A DNA stretch of 64,000 bases from Thalassotalea hakodatensis. GTDB lineage: Bacteria > Pseudomonadota > Gammaproteobacteria > Enterobacterales > Alteromonadaceae. The translations under genes and the position numbers were made by a program. Positions 26,139 to 36,976 of the stretch are shown here, one piece after another. Each line of letters opens with the position of its first letter. The first letter of the stretch is position 1. The stretch covers positions 1,302,001 to 1,366,000 of the forward strand of contig NZ_AP027365.1 of the NCBI RefSeq assembly GCF_030295995.1, read 5' to 3'. Below the pieces are notes generated by a model. That model made no database searches, was not told the origin of the DNA, and saw only the letters and a program-made list of their open reading frames with translations.

Positions 26139-26218
26139 ATACCAATTCGCATAAATATTCGGTCATTCAGCGAGAATTAAACGCTCTGAACTGACTTAAT
26201 CTTTATGCGAATTGGTAT
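26139..26218. mobile_element. MITE, short copy (80 bp)
   Basis: Perfect 17-bp terminal inverted repeats, ATACCAATTCGCATAAA (26139-26155 and complement 26202-26218), bound an 80-bp element with no coding capacity. Its left 47 bp and right 33 bp recur at the ends of the longer copy at 36370-36683. It lies in the promoter region of the truncated dgt gene. From here to 26482 I see nothing else definite. Confidence 0.85.
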
Positions 26219-26482
26219 TATGTACATGTAACTTGAGCGTTGGCAACGTTTTGTTATCGTTAAAAGGCTTTAAGTCTTTCATTTACTTGTAAAACACATT
26301 TTAGTTTATACTACGGGTGTCTTTATTGTTGATAATGACGGAGTAATTTGTTCAATTAAACGAGTTTCATGTCGATATAGCGATATATTGGTACAACATT
26401 GTCGAAATTTTTCTGTCATATTTACGCGGTAATGTAAACTCAATTTTTGATGATAGTATGTGGTTTTTATTTGGGAGTTGGA

Positions 26483-27220
26483 ATGCGAATTAAACATTGG
26501 GTAAGTGTTGCTGTATTATCCTTTAGCTTTTTATGTTCTATGGGTGTTTCCGCTAAAAAAGTGTCAGTTATTGCAAGCTTACCTAAACCACCTTTTATTA
26601 TTGAAGAAAATGGTAAAGGCCTACAATTAGAATTGATGCGAGAGGCTTTAGCGCATTACAATATTGATGTTGAGTTTTATCATGCCCCAGGTGGACGAAA
26701 TATTACTGCTTTTCAACGTCTTAATGCCGATGTGATTTTAAACGTTCGGCCTGATTATCAATACCCAGCATTATATTTATCTAAGCCTTATGTTAATTAC
26801 CAAAATGTAGCGATTAGCTTAGCTGAAAATAACTTTATGTTTAATAGCGTGGAAGGGTTAACAAATAAAGTGGTTGTTGCGTTTCAAAATGCTAAAAGAT
26901 ATTTAGATCAAGATTATAATTCAGCCATTGATTATGTTATTGATTACAGAGAAATACCTGACCAAAAAAAGCAAGTTGAAATGCTATTTTTACGACGCGC
27001 TGAAGTGATCATCATAGACATTGCTATTTTTAATTATTATCTAAAACACTTCAGTAATGACCTGTTAGTTAAACCGCATAAAGTACATTACCTTTTTGAA
27101 AAAAGTACTTTTTCAGCTGCTTTTAAGTCTGAAAAATTACGCGATGATTTTGATAAAAGTATTGATACGATGCGAAAAAATGGCAGATATCAAAAAATAA
27201 TTAACCAATATATTCAATAA
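26483..27220 (+). CDS. Periplasmic solute-binding protein, family 3
   Basis: About 245 residues. Signal peptide (cut near GVSA, about residue 24), then a two-lobed SBP_bac_3 domain beginning KVSVIASLPKPPFIIE and ending GRYQKIINQYIQ. Usually these bind amino acids for ABC import, but no permease is adjacent, so it may be a stand-alone sensor or orphan. ATG 26483 has GGGAGTTGGA upstream; a frame from 26447 adds 12 residues without support. The neighbouring diguanylate cyclase at 29137 carries three domains of the same family. Confidence 0.85.
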   Translation: MRIKHWVSVAVLSFSFLCSMGVSAKKVSVIASLPKPPFIIEENGKGLQLELMREALAHYNIDVEFYHAPGGRNITAFQRLNADVILNVRPDYQYPALYLSKPYVNYQNVAISLAENNFMFNSVEGLTNKVVVAFQNAKRYLDQDYNSAIDYVIDYREIPDQKKQVEMLFLRRAEVIIIDIAIFNYYLKHFSNDLLVKPHKVHYLFEKSTFSAAFKSEKLRDDFDKSIDTMRKNGRYQKIINQYIQ

Positions 27221-27283
27221 AATAAATGGAATGTTGCAATTGTTATCGTATTTCAATGTATCCACTAACATTGATCAATTTGT

Positions 27284-28249
27284 TTATTTATTAGCAATAA
27301 AAATCGCGCGTTTGGGAGCAGGGTAACCTTCGATGGTTTTGCTATTATCGTTAGGGTCAAGAAAGTCTTGTAACGATTCTGTATCAATCCAATCGGTTTT
27401 ACGTTGTTCTTCTACGGTAGTAATATCGGCATTTACCACTCTAACGTTACTAAAACCACATCGCTCTAACCACGCACACATTGCTTTTGCACTGGGTAAA
27501 AACCAGACATTGCGCATTTTCGCGTAACGTTCTCCGGGTACTAGTACGGTATTTTCATCACCATCAACAATTAAGGTTTCTAACACTAATTCACCGCCTT
27601 TTACCAATTGTGCTTTTAATTGATATAAAAAATCGATAGGTGAACGTCTATGATATAAAACACCCATTGCAAATACCGTATCAAAGGCTGCTAATTCAGG
27701 TAAATCTTCAACGCCTAGGGGTAAAAGGTTCACCGAAGTATCTTTAGCAAAATGCTGAATAGCTTGAAACTGCATGAAAAACAGTTGTGTTGGATCAATG
27801 CCAACGACAAATTTTGCACCTGATCCTTTCATTCTCCATAAGTGGTAACCACTGCCACAGCCGATATCAAGCACATATTTATCTTGTAAATTACTGATGT
27901 GAGGGTATAGGCGATCCCATTTAAAGTCGCTACGCCATTCAGTGTCAATATGCAAACCATGAAGATGATACGGACCTTTGCGCCACGGTTTTAATTTTTT
28001 TAATAAATTTTCTGCTCGTTTATATTCGCCTTCATTGATATCACTCTTTTCACCAATCTTGACTTGCGAACTAAAATCGATAATCGAAGGTGATGTGTTA
28101 GGAAGTGCTTCAAGTGTTTTTTGCCAATGAGAAAACTCACCATGCAATTGTTCTTTTTGCCAACGTGCAAGTTGCTGGGGCAGTGAAGTAAGCCAGGGCG
28201 CTAATTTATTAATGGCTATTTGTTGGTAAAAAGAGGCAAAATAATTCAT
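27284..28249 (-). CDS. cmoB: tRNA U34 carboxymethyltransferase CmoB
   Basis: 321 residues, usual length. The SAM-type fold is marked by [14 protein letters not shown] (about residues 128-141) and by [17 protein letters not shown]. CmoB moves the carboxymethyl group of carboxy-SAM to 5-hydroxyuridine 34 of tRNAs, making cmo5U for wobble decoding. Encoded 9 bp after cmoA on the same strand, the standard order. Confidence 0.96.
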   Translation of the reverse strand: MNYFASFYQQIAINKLAPWLTSLPQQLARWQKEQLHGEFSHWQKTLEALPNTSPSIIDFSSQVKIGEKSDINEGEYKRAENLLKKLKPWRKGPYHLHGLHIDTEWRSDFKWDRLYPHISNLQDKYVLDIGCGSGYHLWRMKGSGAKFVVGIDPTQLFFMQFQAIQHFAKDTSVNLLPLGVEDLPELAAFDTVFAMGVLYHRRSPIDFLYQLKAQLVKGGELVLETLIVDGDENTVLVPGERYAKMRNVWFLPSAKAMCAWLERCGFSNVRVVNADITTVEEQRKTDWIDTESLQDFLDPNDNSKTIEGYPAPKRAIFIANK

Positions 28250-28258
28250 AAACGTAAC

Positions 28259-28993
28259 TTATTTAATCGCGAACAGTGAAAAGAAATTGTAGCACTGAAA
28301 CCATGTGCTACTTTGTGAAAAGCCTGTGTTGGCAAGTCGAAGATGGTGATCTTCTAAAGAATCTGGCTTCATTACATTTTCAAGTGCAGTACGCTTTTGC
28401 GCAATTTCAAGATCGCTATACCCATTGGCGCGCTTAAAGTCATGGTGTAAGTCAATGAGCGTTTGGTTACAGGCATTGTCAGGATGAATAAATTTATCTG
28501 AGATAACTAATATGCCACCCGGGGTTAAACCATCAAAAATGGTTTGTATTAGTTGAGCTCGTTTGTCTGGATCAATAAATTGCAGGGTGAAATTAAGCAC
28601 TACCATAGAAGCATTTTCAATGTTTATCGCAAGTACATCATCTTCGATAATTTCTACAGGAGTTTCCCCTTTAAAGGCAAGTACGTGTCTACGACACCTA
28701 TCCACCATCGCAGCTGAATTATCTACGCCAATAATGCGACAGCCTTTAGTTTTTATTCCTTGGCGCATTGCTAAAGTGGCCGCACCTAAAGAGCAGCCAA
28801 GGTCGTAAATATTAGTGCTTTCAGTCACATATTGTTGGCTAAATTGGCCAATTGTATCAATAATAGTATGATATCCCGGTACGGAACGAGATATCATATC
28901 GGGGAATACTTCGACAACGTGCGCATCGAAAGCAAAATCTTTTACTTGGCGCTGCTTGTGAGAAAAAATAAGATCAGGTTTTGACGGTGTCAT
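28259..28993 (-). CDS. cmoA: Carboxy-S-adenosylmethionine synthase CmoA
   Basis: 244 residues. Methyltransferase-like fold with the SAM motif YDLGCSLGAATLAM and the CmoA-typical block MVVLNFTLQFIDP. It converts SAM and prephenate to carboxy-SAM, the donor used by CmoB, whose gene follows by 9 bp. Transcribed away from the sensor cyclase at 29137; the 143-bp gap holds only a weak 25-codon frame. Confidence 0.96.
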   Translation of the reverse strand: MTPSKPDLIFSHKQRQVKDFAFDAHVVEVFPDMISRSVPGYHTIIDTIGQFSQQYVTESTNIYDLGCSLGAATLAMRQGIKTKGCRIIGVDNSAAMVDRCRRHVLAFKGETPVEIIEDDVLAINIENASMVVLNFTLQFIDPDKRAQLIQTIFDGLTPGGILVISDKFIHPDNACNQTLIDLHHDFKRANGYSDLEIAQKRTALENVMKPDSLEDHHLRLANTGFSQSSTWFQCYNFFSLFAIK

Positions 28994-29136
28994 GTTACTT
29001 TTAAATGGTAATCTAAAAAACTGTGATTATTTTAACTTAAAAACGCAAATGAATGAACTTGAATACGATAAACTCTTTGGACATCTTCGAAGTTTTTCAC
29101 ACGAAAAAGCATTAGCTAATAGATAGGAGCTAAAAT

Positions 29137-31983
29137 TTGTTGAGGTATTACACATTTTTATGCTGGCTTTTACTGGGTTTATTTATTGTTAAAAATGAAA
29201 TTGTTTTTGCCGCTTCATTTAATGACCGTGTGATCACAATCGCGGTAAATAAAACCTCTTACCCGTATCACTTTCAAAATAATCAAGGTGAAGCGGCGGG
29301 CCTAACCGTTGACTTATGGCGTATGTGGGGAGAAAAGCAACAAGTTGATGTTGTTTTTCGCCTAATGACTTGGTCAGAAACATTATCACAAGTTGATAAC
29401 GGCTCTATTGATATTCATGGCGGGCTTTCAAAAACACGACTTCGTGCAAAAGAGTATGATTTTACCAGTGATTTTTTTCAGCAAAAAAATTATATCTATA
29501 TACATCGCGATTACCATGTTCGTGAAATTGATAGCTTAAAACCGTTTACTATTGGTGTGGTTCGTCATTCAAGCTATGTTGATTTTATCACTGAACAATA
29601 CCCTGAATTAGTGCTGAAGTTTTACGATAACCGTTTTGATGTATTTAATGCTGCGTTAAAAGGTGAAATAGCGGCTTTTGCAAACATTGATAGAATTTCA
29701 AATAACTACCCTAAATATCGGGAATTGAGTCAACTATTTCCAGCTTATAAACGATTGTTGTTTCATCAAGGTGGTTATGCATCGGCAGTGAAAAAAGGTA
29801 ATTCTCAATTACTTAACTTTATTGAACAGGGAATGAGGAAAATTTCCCGTGAAGAGCGTTCAGGCATTGAGAAGAAATGGCTGGGTATTGATAAAAAAAC
29901 AAACAACATAGTGTTACTTTTTTCTCCTGAATTCGCACCTTTTATGACGGTTTCCTCTTCCGGAGAACCACAAGGGTTATTTATCGATATGTGGCGTTTA
30001 TGGTCTGAATATACTGGCCAAATTATTGAGTTCGTTCCACAGTCATTTGAAAACGCCAGCGAAATGCTCACCAGTGGCGGTGCGGATATTCATATAGGTT
30101 TTCCAGATTTGAGCTTTACTCGTGGCAACTTAACCATGTACCCAGAACTACGTACCGCGATGCAAGTATACCAAGCTGATATCAAATGTTATGTGCATAT
30201 TAACAATAAAAGGCCTGCCACTTCAGCTGATTTAGCCGGAAAAAAACTGGGTGTTTTTCAAATAATACCGAATGTAGAAAACATACGATTATTATTTCCA
30301 GAAAATGAACTGACCTTTTATCAAGACTTTAAAACCATGATTCAACAAGCTGAAAAGGGCGAAATTGATGGCATAATCGGCGTGAAAGACATTATGGAAG
30401 CCCGATTACAAGTAGCGAACGTACAGCATGACTTTTATGCATTACCAGACTCTTTATTAGGCGCCAATATTTATGCGGTTACATCGAAAAAGAATAATCG
30501 GTTAATAGAGATCATTAAAAATGGTTTTGAACTTATTCCAGAGGAAGAATTAATTAAACTTGAACGCCGATGGTTAAACAAAGACAGCAAAGGCTACTTC
30601 AAGCTAAATAAACAACGAGCGCAATTAAGTAAAGAAGAAGACAGTTGGTTATCTCAGCAAAACAAAATACGTATGGGGATTAATAAAAACTGGGTGCCGG
30701 TTGAGTTTATAGATGAAAATGGCCAAGTTCAGGGGATTAATATTGATATTAACACCCTTGTTGAGCAACGAACAGGACTTAACTTTACCTATGAAGTTTT
30801 CGATAACTGGCAACAGATGCTTGAGGCGCTAAAACAACAAAAAATTGATATTGTCGCAAGTGCAACAGAAACTCCAGAACGTAGAAAACATATTATATTT
30901 ACAGACTCCTACTGGGATATGCCTTGGGTGATCATTCATCAGAAGCAGCAAGGTGAAAGGCAACAAATAGAAGATTTCTATGGGCGAGAACTAGCCATTG
31001 TTAAAGGTTACCACCTTATTGAAAAAATTCGAAAGGAGCATCCTACTATTTCTTTACGATTGGTTGATAATCATGAAGAAGGACTACTTGCTGTGCAAAA
31101 TGGCATTGTGGATGGCTTTGCAGAAAATATCGCATCGGCGTCTGAATTAATTCGAAGAGACAGTTTGGTCACCTTATCCATGTCTGTTCTTGAAGATTTA
31201 AACATCGATGAAAATAACTATGCGATCCGTAAAGATTGGCCAATCTTACGTAGTATTATCAATAAAGGTTTAGCAACTATAACGCCAGCTGAGAAAAAAC
31301 AAATATATGAGCGCTGGTTTGAAATTAATATTGAAACCGGGCTTGATAAAAGTGTGGTATTACGAGTGTCGTTACAAATAGGTGCGATTATTGTGATCGT
31401 GATCATCGCCTTTATTTTATGGAATAGAAGACTCTATAGAGAAGTAAAAATACGTAAAGCCCTAGAGGAGAAAATGAAACATATGGCGACGCATGATGAG
31501 CTTACAGACTTGCCGAATCGCCTACTGTTAAAAGATCGAATAAACCATGGCATTAACTATCACCGTAGGCAAGATAGAACCATGGCAGTCTTATTTATTG
31601 ACCTTGACGGCTTTAAAACAATCAATGATACCCATGGGCATGATGTTGGTGATGAGTTATTAATACTGGTTGCCGATAAACTATCGGGTTGCGTGCGTAA
31701 GTCAGATACTGTGGTTAGGTTCGGCGGAGATGAATTTGTCTTATTATTGACGGGTTTACACCATAAAAATGAAGCGGCTTTTATTGCTGAAAAAGTATTG
31801 AAGTCAGTGCAGCAACCCTTTGAGTTATCTGTTGGTGAAGTGCGAATTGGTTGTAGTATTGGTATTGCGATGTTTCCAACCGATGGTGAATCTGAAAGTG
31901 ATTTACTCAAAGTCGCGGATACGTTGATGTACCGCGTAAAAGCTGCGGGTAAAAATCATTATATTTTTAACACGGATAATTAA
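29137..31983 (+). CDS. Membrane diguanylate cyclase with three periplasmic SBP3 sensor domains
   Basis: 948 residues. A signal/anchor helix (about 5-24) is followed by three tandem SBP_bac_3 domains in the periplasm (about 28-250, 255-485 and 500-745), one membrane helix (about 750-770) and a GGDEF domain (about 790-945). The active site reads RFGGDEF and the RxxD inhibitory site (RKSD) lies five residues before it, so both synthesis of c-di-GMP and feedback are expected. No EAL domain. The start is TTG 29137, 7 nt after AGGAG. Ligands of the three sensors are unknown, perhaps amino acids. Confidence 0.92.
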   Translation: MLRYYTFLCWLLLGLFIVKNEIVFAASFNDRVITIAVNKTSYPYHFQNNQGEAAGLTVDLWRMWGEKQQVDVVFRLMTWSETLSQVDNGSIDIHGGLSKTRLRAKEYDFTSDFFQQKNYIYIHRDYHVREIDSLKPFTIGVVRHSSYVDFITEQYPELVLKFYDNRFDVFNAALKGEIAAFANIDRISNNYPKYRELSQLFPAYKRLLFHQGGYASAVKKGNSQLLNFIEQGMRKISREERSGIEKKWLGIDKKTNNIVLLFSPEFAPFMTVSSSGEPQGLFIDMWRLWSEYTGQIIEFVPQSFENASEMLTSGGADIHIGFPDLSFTRGNLTMYPELRTAMQVYQADIKCYVHINNKRPATSADLAGKKLGVFQIIPNVENIRLLFPENELTFYQDFKTMIQQAEKGEIDGIIGVKDIMEARLQVANVQHDFYALPDSLLGANIYAVTSKKNNRLIEIIKNGFELIPEEELIKLERRWLNKDSKGYFKLNKQRAQLSKEEDSWLSQQNKIRMGINKNWVPVEFIDENGQVQGINIDINTLVEQRTGLNFTYEVFDNWQQMLEALKQQKIDIVASATETPERRKHIIFTDSYWDMPWVIIHQKQQGERQQIEDFYGRELAIVKGYHLIEKIRKEHPTISLRLVDNHEEGLLAVQNGIVDGFAENIASASELIRRDSLVTLSMSVLEDLNIDENNYAIRKDWPILRSIINKGLATITPAEKKQIYERWFEINIETGLDKSVVLRVSLQIGAIIVIVIIAFILWNRRLYREVKIRKALEEKMKHMATHDELTDLPNRLLLKDRINHGINYHRRQDRTMAVLFIDLDGFKTINDTHGHDVGDELLILVADKLSGCVRKSDTVVRFGGDEFVLLLTGLHHKNEAAFIAEKVLKSVQQPFELSVGEVRIGCSIGIAMFPTDGESESDLLKVADTLMYRVKAAGKNHYIFNTDN

Positions 31984-32011
31984 GTGACATTCACGCGTAA
32001 ATCTATATAAT
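31984..32011 (+). promoter_or_regulatory. Candidate aspS promoter
   Basis: GTGACA (31984-31989), 16 bp, TATAAT (32006-32011), 76 bp before the aspS start and just after the diguanylate cyclase stop codon. Confidence 0.5.
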
Positions 32012-32086
32012 TGGCGGCAATTTTTTCCGTAAAAATGGTTATCGGTATTGCGGTAACTAAAGTTCAAAAATTCAGGATTTAACTAT

Positions 32087-33868
32087 ATGCGTACGCTGTA
32101 TTGTGGTGAGGTAAATGAATCTCATATTGGTCAAGAAGTTACTCTTTGTGGGTGGGTAAATCGTCGTCGTGACTTAGGTGCGGTGATCTTTTTAGACTTA
32201 CGAGATCGCGAAGGTATCGTGCAAGTTGTTTATGATCCTGACTTGCAGGAAGTGCTTGAGAAAGCAAATACCTTACGAAATGAATTCTGTATTCAAGTGA
32301 AAGGTAAAGTACGCGCACGTCCTGAAGGACAAATTAATAAAGATATGGCGACCGGTGCCATCGAAGTACTAGGCCTAGACGTCAATATTCTTAACCGTTC
32401 AGCGCCATTACCACTTGACTCTAATCAAGAAAACTCTGAAGAAAATCGTCTTAAATATCGTTATTTAGATTTACGCCGTCCAGAAATGACAGAACGTTTA
32501 CGTTTTAGAGCAAAAGTGACTGCAGCGGTACGTCAATCTCTAGAGTCTCAAGGCTTCATGGATATTGAAACGCCTATTTTAACTGCGGCTACGCCAGAAG
32601 GAGCGCGTGACTATTTAGTACCAAGTCGCACACATAAAGGCAGTTTTTTTGCATTACCTCAATCACCACAATTGTTTAAGCAATTGCTGATGATGTCGGG
32701 AATGGAACGTTATTATCAAATCGTAAAGTGTTTCCGTGATGAAGACTTACGTGCAGATCGCCAACCAGAATTTACGCAAATTGATATTGAAACATCGTTT
32801 ATGACTGCCGACCAAGTGATGGAAGTTACTGAACGCATGATTCGTGAGTTGTTTTTACAATTGCTTGATGTCGATCTTGGTGAATTCCCACGTATGCCAT
32901 ACAGCGAAGCAATGCAACGTTTTGGTTCAGATAAACCAGATTTACGTAATCCACTCGAAATCGTTGACGTAGCAGACATTTTAAAAGAGGTAGAATTTAA
33001 AGTGTTTTCTGGCCCAGCGAATGATGACAAAGGTCGTGTTGCGGTTATACGCGTACCTGAGGGCGCAAGTAAGTTTTCTCGTAAAAATATTGATGAACTG
33101 ACTAAGTTTGTCGGTATTTACGGCGCTAAAGGCATGCCTTGGTTAAAAGTTAATGATAAAGCTGCTGGCCTTGAAGGTTTGCAGTCACCAATTCTTAAGT
33201 TTCTATCTGAAGACGCCGTAACTGCATTGCTCGAACGAGCAAACGCAGAAACTGGCGATATTATTTTCTTCGGTTCAGATAGCTACAATGTGGTTACTGA
33301 GTCATTAGGCGCACTACGTTTGAAACTTGGTGAAGAACTTGGTTTAACTACAGACGAGTGGAAACCATTATGGGTTGTTGACTTCCCTATGTTTGAAGAA
33401 GCCGAAGGCAGTTTACATGCTTTGCATCATCCATTTACAGCACCTACTAATTTAACACCTGAAGAATTAGAAGCTAACCCAATTGGTGCGCTTTCAAATG
33501 CCTACGATATGGTGTTAAATGGCTGTGAGCTTGGTGGTGGTTCGGTGCGTATACATGATCAAAAAATGCAAGCAGCCGTATTTCGTATTCTTGGTATTAG
33601 TGATGACGAAGCAAAAGAAAAATTTGGATTCTTACTTGAAGCCCTACAATATGGTGCGCCACCTCACGCTGGTTTAGCGTTTGGTTTAGATCGTTTAGTG
33701 ATGTTAATGACAGGGGCAAGTTCGATTCGTGATGTAATGGCATTTCCAAAAACGACAACTGCAGCATGTCCTTTAACTAATGCTCCGGGTCAAGCAAATC
33801 CAGAACAATTGAAAGAATTAGGCATTCAAACGGTTGTTCAAGTGGCTGACGAAAAAGCTGGCGAATAG
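32087..33868 (+). CDS. aspS: Aspartyl-tRNA synthetase
   Basis: 593 residues, the bacterial-type length. N-terminal OB-fold anticodon domain ([19 protein letters not shown]), catalytic class II core with motif 2 [18 protein letters not shown], the bacterial GAD insertion (about residues 290-410) and motif 3 [11 protein letters not shown] near the C-terminus. It charges tRNA-Asp. Followed by a strong terminator, then ruvC, the usual gammaproteobacterial neighbourhood. Confidence 0.98.
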   Translation: MRTLYCGEVNESHIGQEVTLCGWVNRRRDLGAVIFLDLRDREGIVQVVYDPDLQEVLEKANTLRNEFCIQVKGKVRARPEGQINKDMATGAIEVLGLDVNILNRSAPLPLDSNQENSEENRLKYRYLDLRRPEMTERLRFRAKVTAAVRQSLESQGFMDIETPILTAATPEGARDYLVPSRTHKGSFFALPQSPQLFKQLLMMSGMERYYQIVKCFRDEDLRADRQPEFTQIDIETSFMTADQVMEVTERMIRELFLQLLDVDLGEFPRMPYSEAMQRFGSDKPDLRNPLEIVDVADILKEVEFKVFSGPANDDKGRVAVIRVPEGASKFSRKNIDELTKFVGIYGAKGMPWLKVNDKAAGLEGLQSPILKFLSEDAVTALLERANAETGDIIFFGSDSYNVVTESLGALRLKLGEELGLTTDEWKPLWVVDFPMFEEAEGSLHALHHPFTAPTNLTPEELEANPIGALSNAYDMVLNGCELGGGSVRIHDQKMQAAVFRILGISDDEAKEKFGFLLEALQYGAPPHAGLAFGLDRLVMLMTGASSIRDVMAFPKTTTAACPLTNAPGQANPEQLKELGIQTVVQVADEKAGE

Positions 33869-33904
33869 CTTAATTATTAAGTATTAAATGACGAAAGCAA
33901 ATGA

Positions 33905-33937
33905 TGCAGTTAAAGTCATACTTTAACTGCATTTTTT
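33905..33937 (+). terminator. Rho-independent terminator after aspS
   Basis: Perfect 12-bp stem TGCAGTTAAAGT/ACTTTAACTGCA (33905-33916 with 33920-33931), 3-nt loop, then six T. Confidence 0.9.
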
Positions 33938-33980
33938 ATGTAAATCGTGCTTACTATAAGCAAACGGGTTAGGAATAACA

Positions 33981-34508
33981 TTGGCGATTATATTAGGAAT
34001 TGATCCTGGTTCACGCTTTACGGGATACGGTGTGATCGAACAGCAAGGTCGTACAATAACTTATCTTGGAAGCGGCTGTATTAAAGCCATTGCTGCTGGC
34101 GATGACTTAGGTGATCGTTTACAAACGATTTATGCGGGGGTTAGCGAAATAATATTACAATTTCAACCCACGATGTTTGCGATAGAGCAAGTGTTTATGG
34201 CTAAAAACCCAGATTCGGCGTTAAAACTTGGCCAAGCAAGAGGCGCTGCAATTGTGGCAGCAACAAGTGCAGAGCTAAAAATTGCCGAATATTCTGCAAG
34301 GCAAATTAAACAATCCGTCGTTGGCACTGGCGGTGCAGATAAAATGCAAGTTCAGCATATGGTTAAGTCGATTCTAAAGCTGCCCGCTACACCACAAGCC
34401 GATGCAGCAGATGCGTTAGCGGTTGCGCTATGCCATGCCCACAGTCATGACTCAATAAGCAAATTGTCTGGCCAGGCGACGAAAACGGTACGTAGAAGAT
34501 TAAGATAA
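33981..34508 (+). CDS. ruvC: Holliday junction endonuclease RuvC
   Basis: 175 residues. RNase H-like resolvase; acidic catalytic residues visible in [12 protein letters not shown] (Asp7), FAIEQVF (Glu about 68) and the C-terminal [14 protein letters not shown] pair. Start TTG 33981 with AGGA upstream; no better start exists. It cuts Holliday junctions held by RuvAB, encoded just downstream. Confidence 0.97.
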   Translation: MAIILGIDPGSRFTGYGVIEQQGRTITYLGSGCIKAIAAGDDLGDRLQTIYAGVSEIILQFQPTMFAIEQVFMAKNPDSALKLGQARGAAIVAATSAELKIAEYSARQIKQSVVGTGGADKMQVQHMVKSILKLPATPQADAADALAVALCHAHSHDSISKLSGQATKTVRRRLR

Positions 34509-34595
34509 CACTTTACTGTATAAATATATAGTGATAAGGTTTGCGACTAAGATTTATGAATTTAAATAGAACATTAGTTAAATAGGATTGCTGTA

Positions 34596-35213
34596 GTGAT
34601 AGGGCGTTTGCGTGGAACATTAATTGAAAAAATTCCTCCTGAAATATTGATTGAATGTGCAGGAGTAGGTTATGAGGTTACTATGCCGATGACCAGCATT
34701 TATGCCTTGCCAGAGCATGAGCAGCAAGCGACAATTTTTACGCATTTCGTTGTCCGTGAAGATGCGCAATTACTCTATGGTTTTGCGAATAAAACTGAAC
34801 GTAAGCTTTTTAGATTACTCATTAAAATTAATGGTGTTGGCCCTAAATTAGCTTTGGCAATTTTATCGGGTATGTCTGCTGAGCAATTTGTTAGTTGTGT
34901 CGCCCATGATGATCTATCGACCATTGTTAAAATACCTGGTGTTGGTAAAAAAACTGCAGAGCGCTTGCTGATAGAAATGCGTGACAAATTAAAAGATTGG
35001 CATACTGATACAGACACTACTAGCTTCTCATTAACCGCAGATAATATTTCAACTAGAGCTTCAGATGCACCTGATACTAAAGGCGATGCAATCAATGCGC
35101 TAGTTTCACTTGGTTATACAAATGGGCAAGCGAGTAAAGCGGTAAAAGCAGTTCATCAGCAGGGTATGGATAGCGAAGCCATCATACGTGATGCATTAAA
35201 ATCAATGTTATAA
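34596..35213 (+). CDS. ruvA: Holliday junction branch migration subunit RuvA
   Basis: 205 residues. N-terminal OB fold ([20 protein letters not shown]), two helix-hairpin-helix motifs ([15 protein letters not shown] and [16 protein letters not shown]) and the C-terminal RuvB-binding domain ([20 protein letters not shown]). GTG start at 34596 after AGGA. Tetramers bind the four-way junction. 11 bp ahead of ruvB. Confidence 0.97.
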   Translation: MIGRLRGTLIEKIPPEILIECAGVGYEVTMPMTSIYALPEHEQQATIFTHFVVREDAQLLYGFANKTERKLFRLLIKINGVGPKLALAILSGMSAEQFVSCVAHDDLSTIVKIPGVGKKTAERLLIEMRDKLKDWHTDTDTTSFSLTADNISTRASDAPDTKGDAINALVSLGYTNGQASKAVKAVHQQGMDSEAIIRDALKSML

Positions 35214-35224
35214 AGAGAAGCAGC

Positions 35225-36232
35225 ATGATAGAAGCAGATCGCTTGATACAACCGGTGGCAACGAAAGAAGATGAAGGCATTGACCGAGCCATACGTCCGA
35301 AATTACTTAATGATTATACGGGGCAAGCGCATGTAAAAGCGCAGATGGAAATTTTCATTCAGGCTGCTAGAAACCGTGAAGAAGCACTTGATCACCTGCT
35401 CATTTTTGGCCCGCCAGGTTTAGGTAAAACAACGCTTGCCAATATTGTAGCAAATGAAATGGGTGTGAATATTCGCACCACGTCAGGTCCTGTGTTAGAA
35501 AAAGCAGGCGACTTAGCTGCGTTGCTTACTAATTTAGAAGAAAACGATGTATTATTTATTGATGAAATACATCGGTTAAGCCCTGTGGTTGAAGAAGTAT
35601 TGTACCCCGCCATGGAAGATTACCAACTAGATATTATGATTGGTGAGGGGCCTGCGGCGAGATCTATCAAACTTGATTTACCGCCTTTTACGTTAATTGG
35701 TGCAACTACCAGAGCAGGTGCCTTAACTTCACCATTAAGAGACAGGTTCGGTATTGTTCAACGGTTAGAGTTTTATAATAATCAAGATTTAACAGATATT
35801 GTTAATCGTTCTGCACATTTCTTAAATTTAAACATTGATAACGAAGGAGCGTTTGAAGTAGCGAAGCGCTCGCGTGGCACACCGCGAATTGCTAATAGAT
35901 TACTACGCCGAGTTCGTGATTACGCCGATGTTAAAACACAAGGCCAAGTTGATCAAGGTATAGCACATCAAGCCCTTACTATGCTTGAAGTAGATAATGA
36001 AGGCTTCGATATAATGGATCGTAAATTATTAGAAGCAATTATTGATAAGTTTAATGGTGGCCCTGTTGGTTTAGATAACGTTGCTGCAGCCATAGGTGAA
36101 GAACGCGAAACAATTGAAGATGTACTTGAACCTTTTTTAATTCAGCAAGGCTTTCTGCAACGTACCCCGCGTGGGCGTATTGTTACCGACAAAGCATACC
36201 AACATTTTTCTATAGCTCCTAAAGCACCATAA
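35225..36232 (+). CDS. ruvB: Holliday junction branch migration ATPase RuvB
   Basis: 335 residues, normal length. AAA+ ATPase with Walker [12 protein letters not shown] (about residue 60), Walker [10 protein letters not shown], sensor 1 (LIGATTRAG), and the C-terminal winged helix ([20 protein letters not shown]). Hexamers pump DNA through the RuvA-junction complex. Last gene of ruvCAB; no clear terminator follows before the MITE at 36370. Confidence 0.98.
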   Translation: MIEADRLIQPVATKEDEGIDRAIRPKLLNDYTGQAHVKAQMEIFIQAARNREEALDHLLIFGPPGLGKTTLANIVANEMGVNIRTTSGPVLEKAGDLAALLTNLEENDVLFIDEIHRLSPVVEEVLYPAMEDYQLDIMIGEGPAARSIKLDLPPFTLIGATTRAGALTSPLRDRFGIVQRLEFYNNQDLTDIVNRSAHFLNLNIDNEGAFEVAKRSRGTPRIANRLLRRVRDYADVKTQGQVDQGIAHQALTMLEVDNEGFDIMDRKLLEAIIDKFNGGPVGLDNVAAAIGEERETIEDVLEPFLIQQGFLQRTPRGRIVTDKAYQHFSIAPKAP

Positions 36233-36369
36233 TTTAAACGAGTCTCAGTGTATTTAACCTGGCTTGGGATAAGAAGTTAGCTAATCAACTGAAACGGTAA
36301 GCTTTTTATATATCACACAGTTCTAGCACGGAGTTTTTTCTTAGTGCAAGGCAAATTTGTGCGGTAATA

Positions 36370-36683
36370 ATACCAATTCGCATAAATATTCGGTCATTCA
36401 GCGAGAATTAAACGCTTTAGAGGCACGGCGTTGATTGCAGAGAATGGTTATTCAGGAGAACGTGCTCCTGCGTTCTCTAATAAGCTACATCCTTGTAGCG
36501 TCCTTTTCAAAATTAATAACACAGGCTATGAAGCGTTTAAACTCGCCTTTTGGGAGCGTGTTAGAGGCGCGATAATTGCGCAAAACGTGTTTGATGTAGA
36601 ACAACTATACCTGCACACGTTTCGCTTATTCTCCCACCTCTGACATCGCTCTGAACTGACTTAATCTTTATGAGAATTGGTAT
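36370..36683. mobile_element. MITE, long copy (314 bp) of the element at 26139
   Basis: The ends repeat those of the 80-bp copy: ATACCAATTCGCATAAA at 36370-36386 and its complement at 36667-36683 with one mismatch. Compared with the short copy, 234 bp lie between the shared left part (ending CGCT, 36416) and the shared right part; CGCT is repeated at the right end of the extra block. A 70-codon frame (36431-36643) lies inside, probably part of the repeat and not a gene. Most of the gap between ruvB and 36784 is this element. Confidence 0.85.
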
Positions 36684-36783
36684 AACTTGTCTATTGCAAA
36701 TAAAGTTAACGCAGTAATAAGGAAACACAACTGCTAGAAAGTAAGTGTTATCCTGAGCTCAGGTTATTTATTGTATCAGCTGA

Positions 36784-36976
36784 TTTTTTGGACAAAAAAA
36801 AGCCCGCTTAAGGGAAGCGGGCCAACTTAATTTCTCAAGTTGCTAGAAGGAATATGGTATTCCAGGAAACATGTCAGAGAGATAAGATAGCAAACTATCT
36901 AATCTAAAAATTCACTGGCTAATGATAAACCCTAGGGGTAAAAGAAGTTTATCAGTGCGCTAGCTCAGAAAACATG
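36784..36976 (-). ncRNA. Candidate structured small RNA (minus strand)
   Basis: A strong minus-strand terminator lies at 36794-36822, but no minus-strand gene exists upstream of it until the left-facing end of the gap. Between 36823 and 36976 the minus strand folds into successive hairpins: GATAAAC/GTTTATC flanked by CACTG/CAGTG (about 36917-36959), AGATAG-N4-CTATCT (about 36886-36901) and GGAATA-CCA-TATTCC (about 36850-36864). A possible -10, TAAAAT, is at 36980-36985. This layout fits an sRNA of about 190 nt. The rest of the gap (36986-37218) holds nothing I can define. Confidence 0.45.
36794..36822 (-). terminator. Minus-strand Rho-independent terminator
   Basis: GCCCGCTT (36802-36809) pairs with AAGCGGGC (36815-36822), 5-nt loop. 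The A-run at 36794-36801 is a T-run on the minus strand, so it terminates leftward transcription. Confidence 0.85.

Noticed and set aside
29049-29126. 25-codon frame between cmoA and the diguanylate cyclase
   Set aside because: No ribosome site and no recognisable product; it could be a leader peptide but evidence is too thin.
36431-36643. 70-codon frame in the long MITE
   Set aside because: Lies wholly inside a repeated element, without ribosome site; treated as repeat content.
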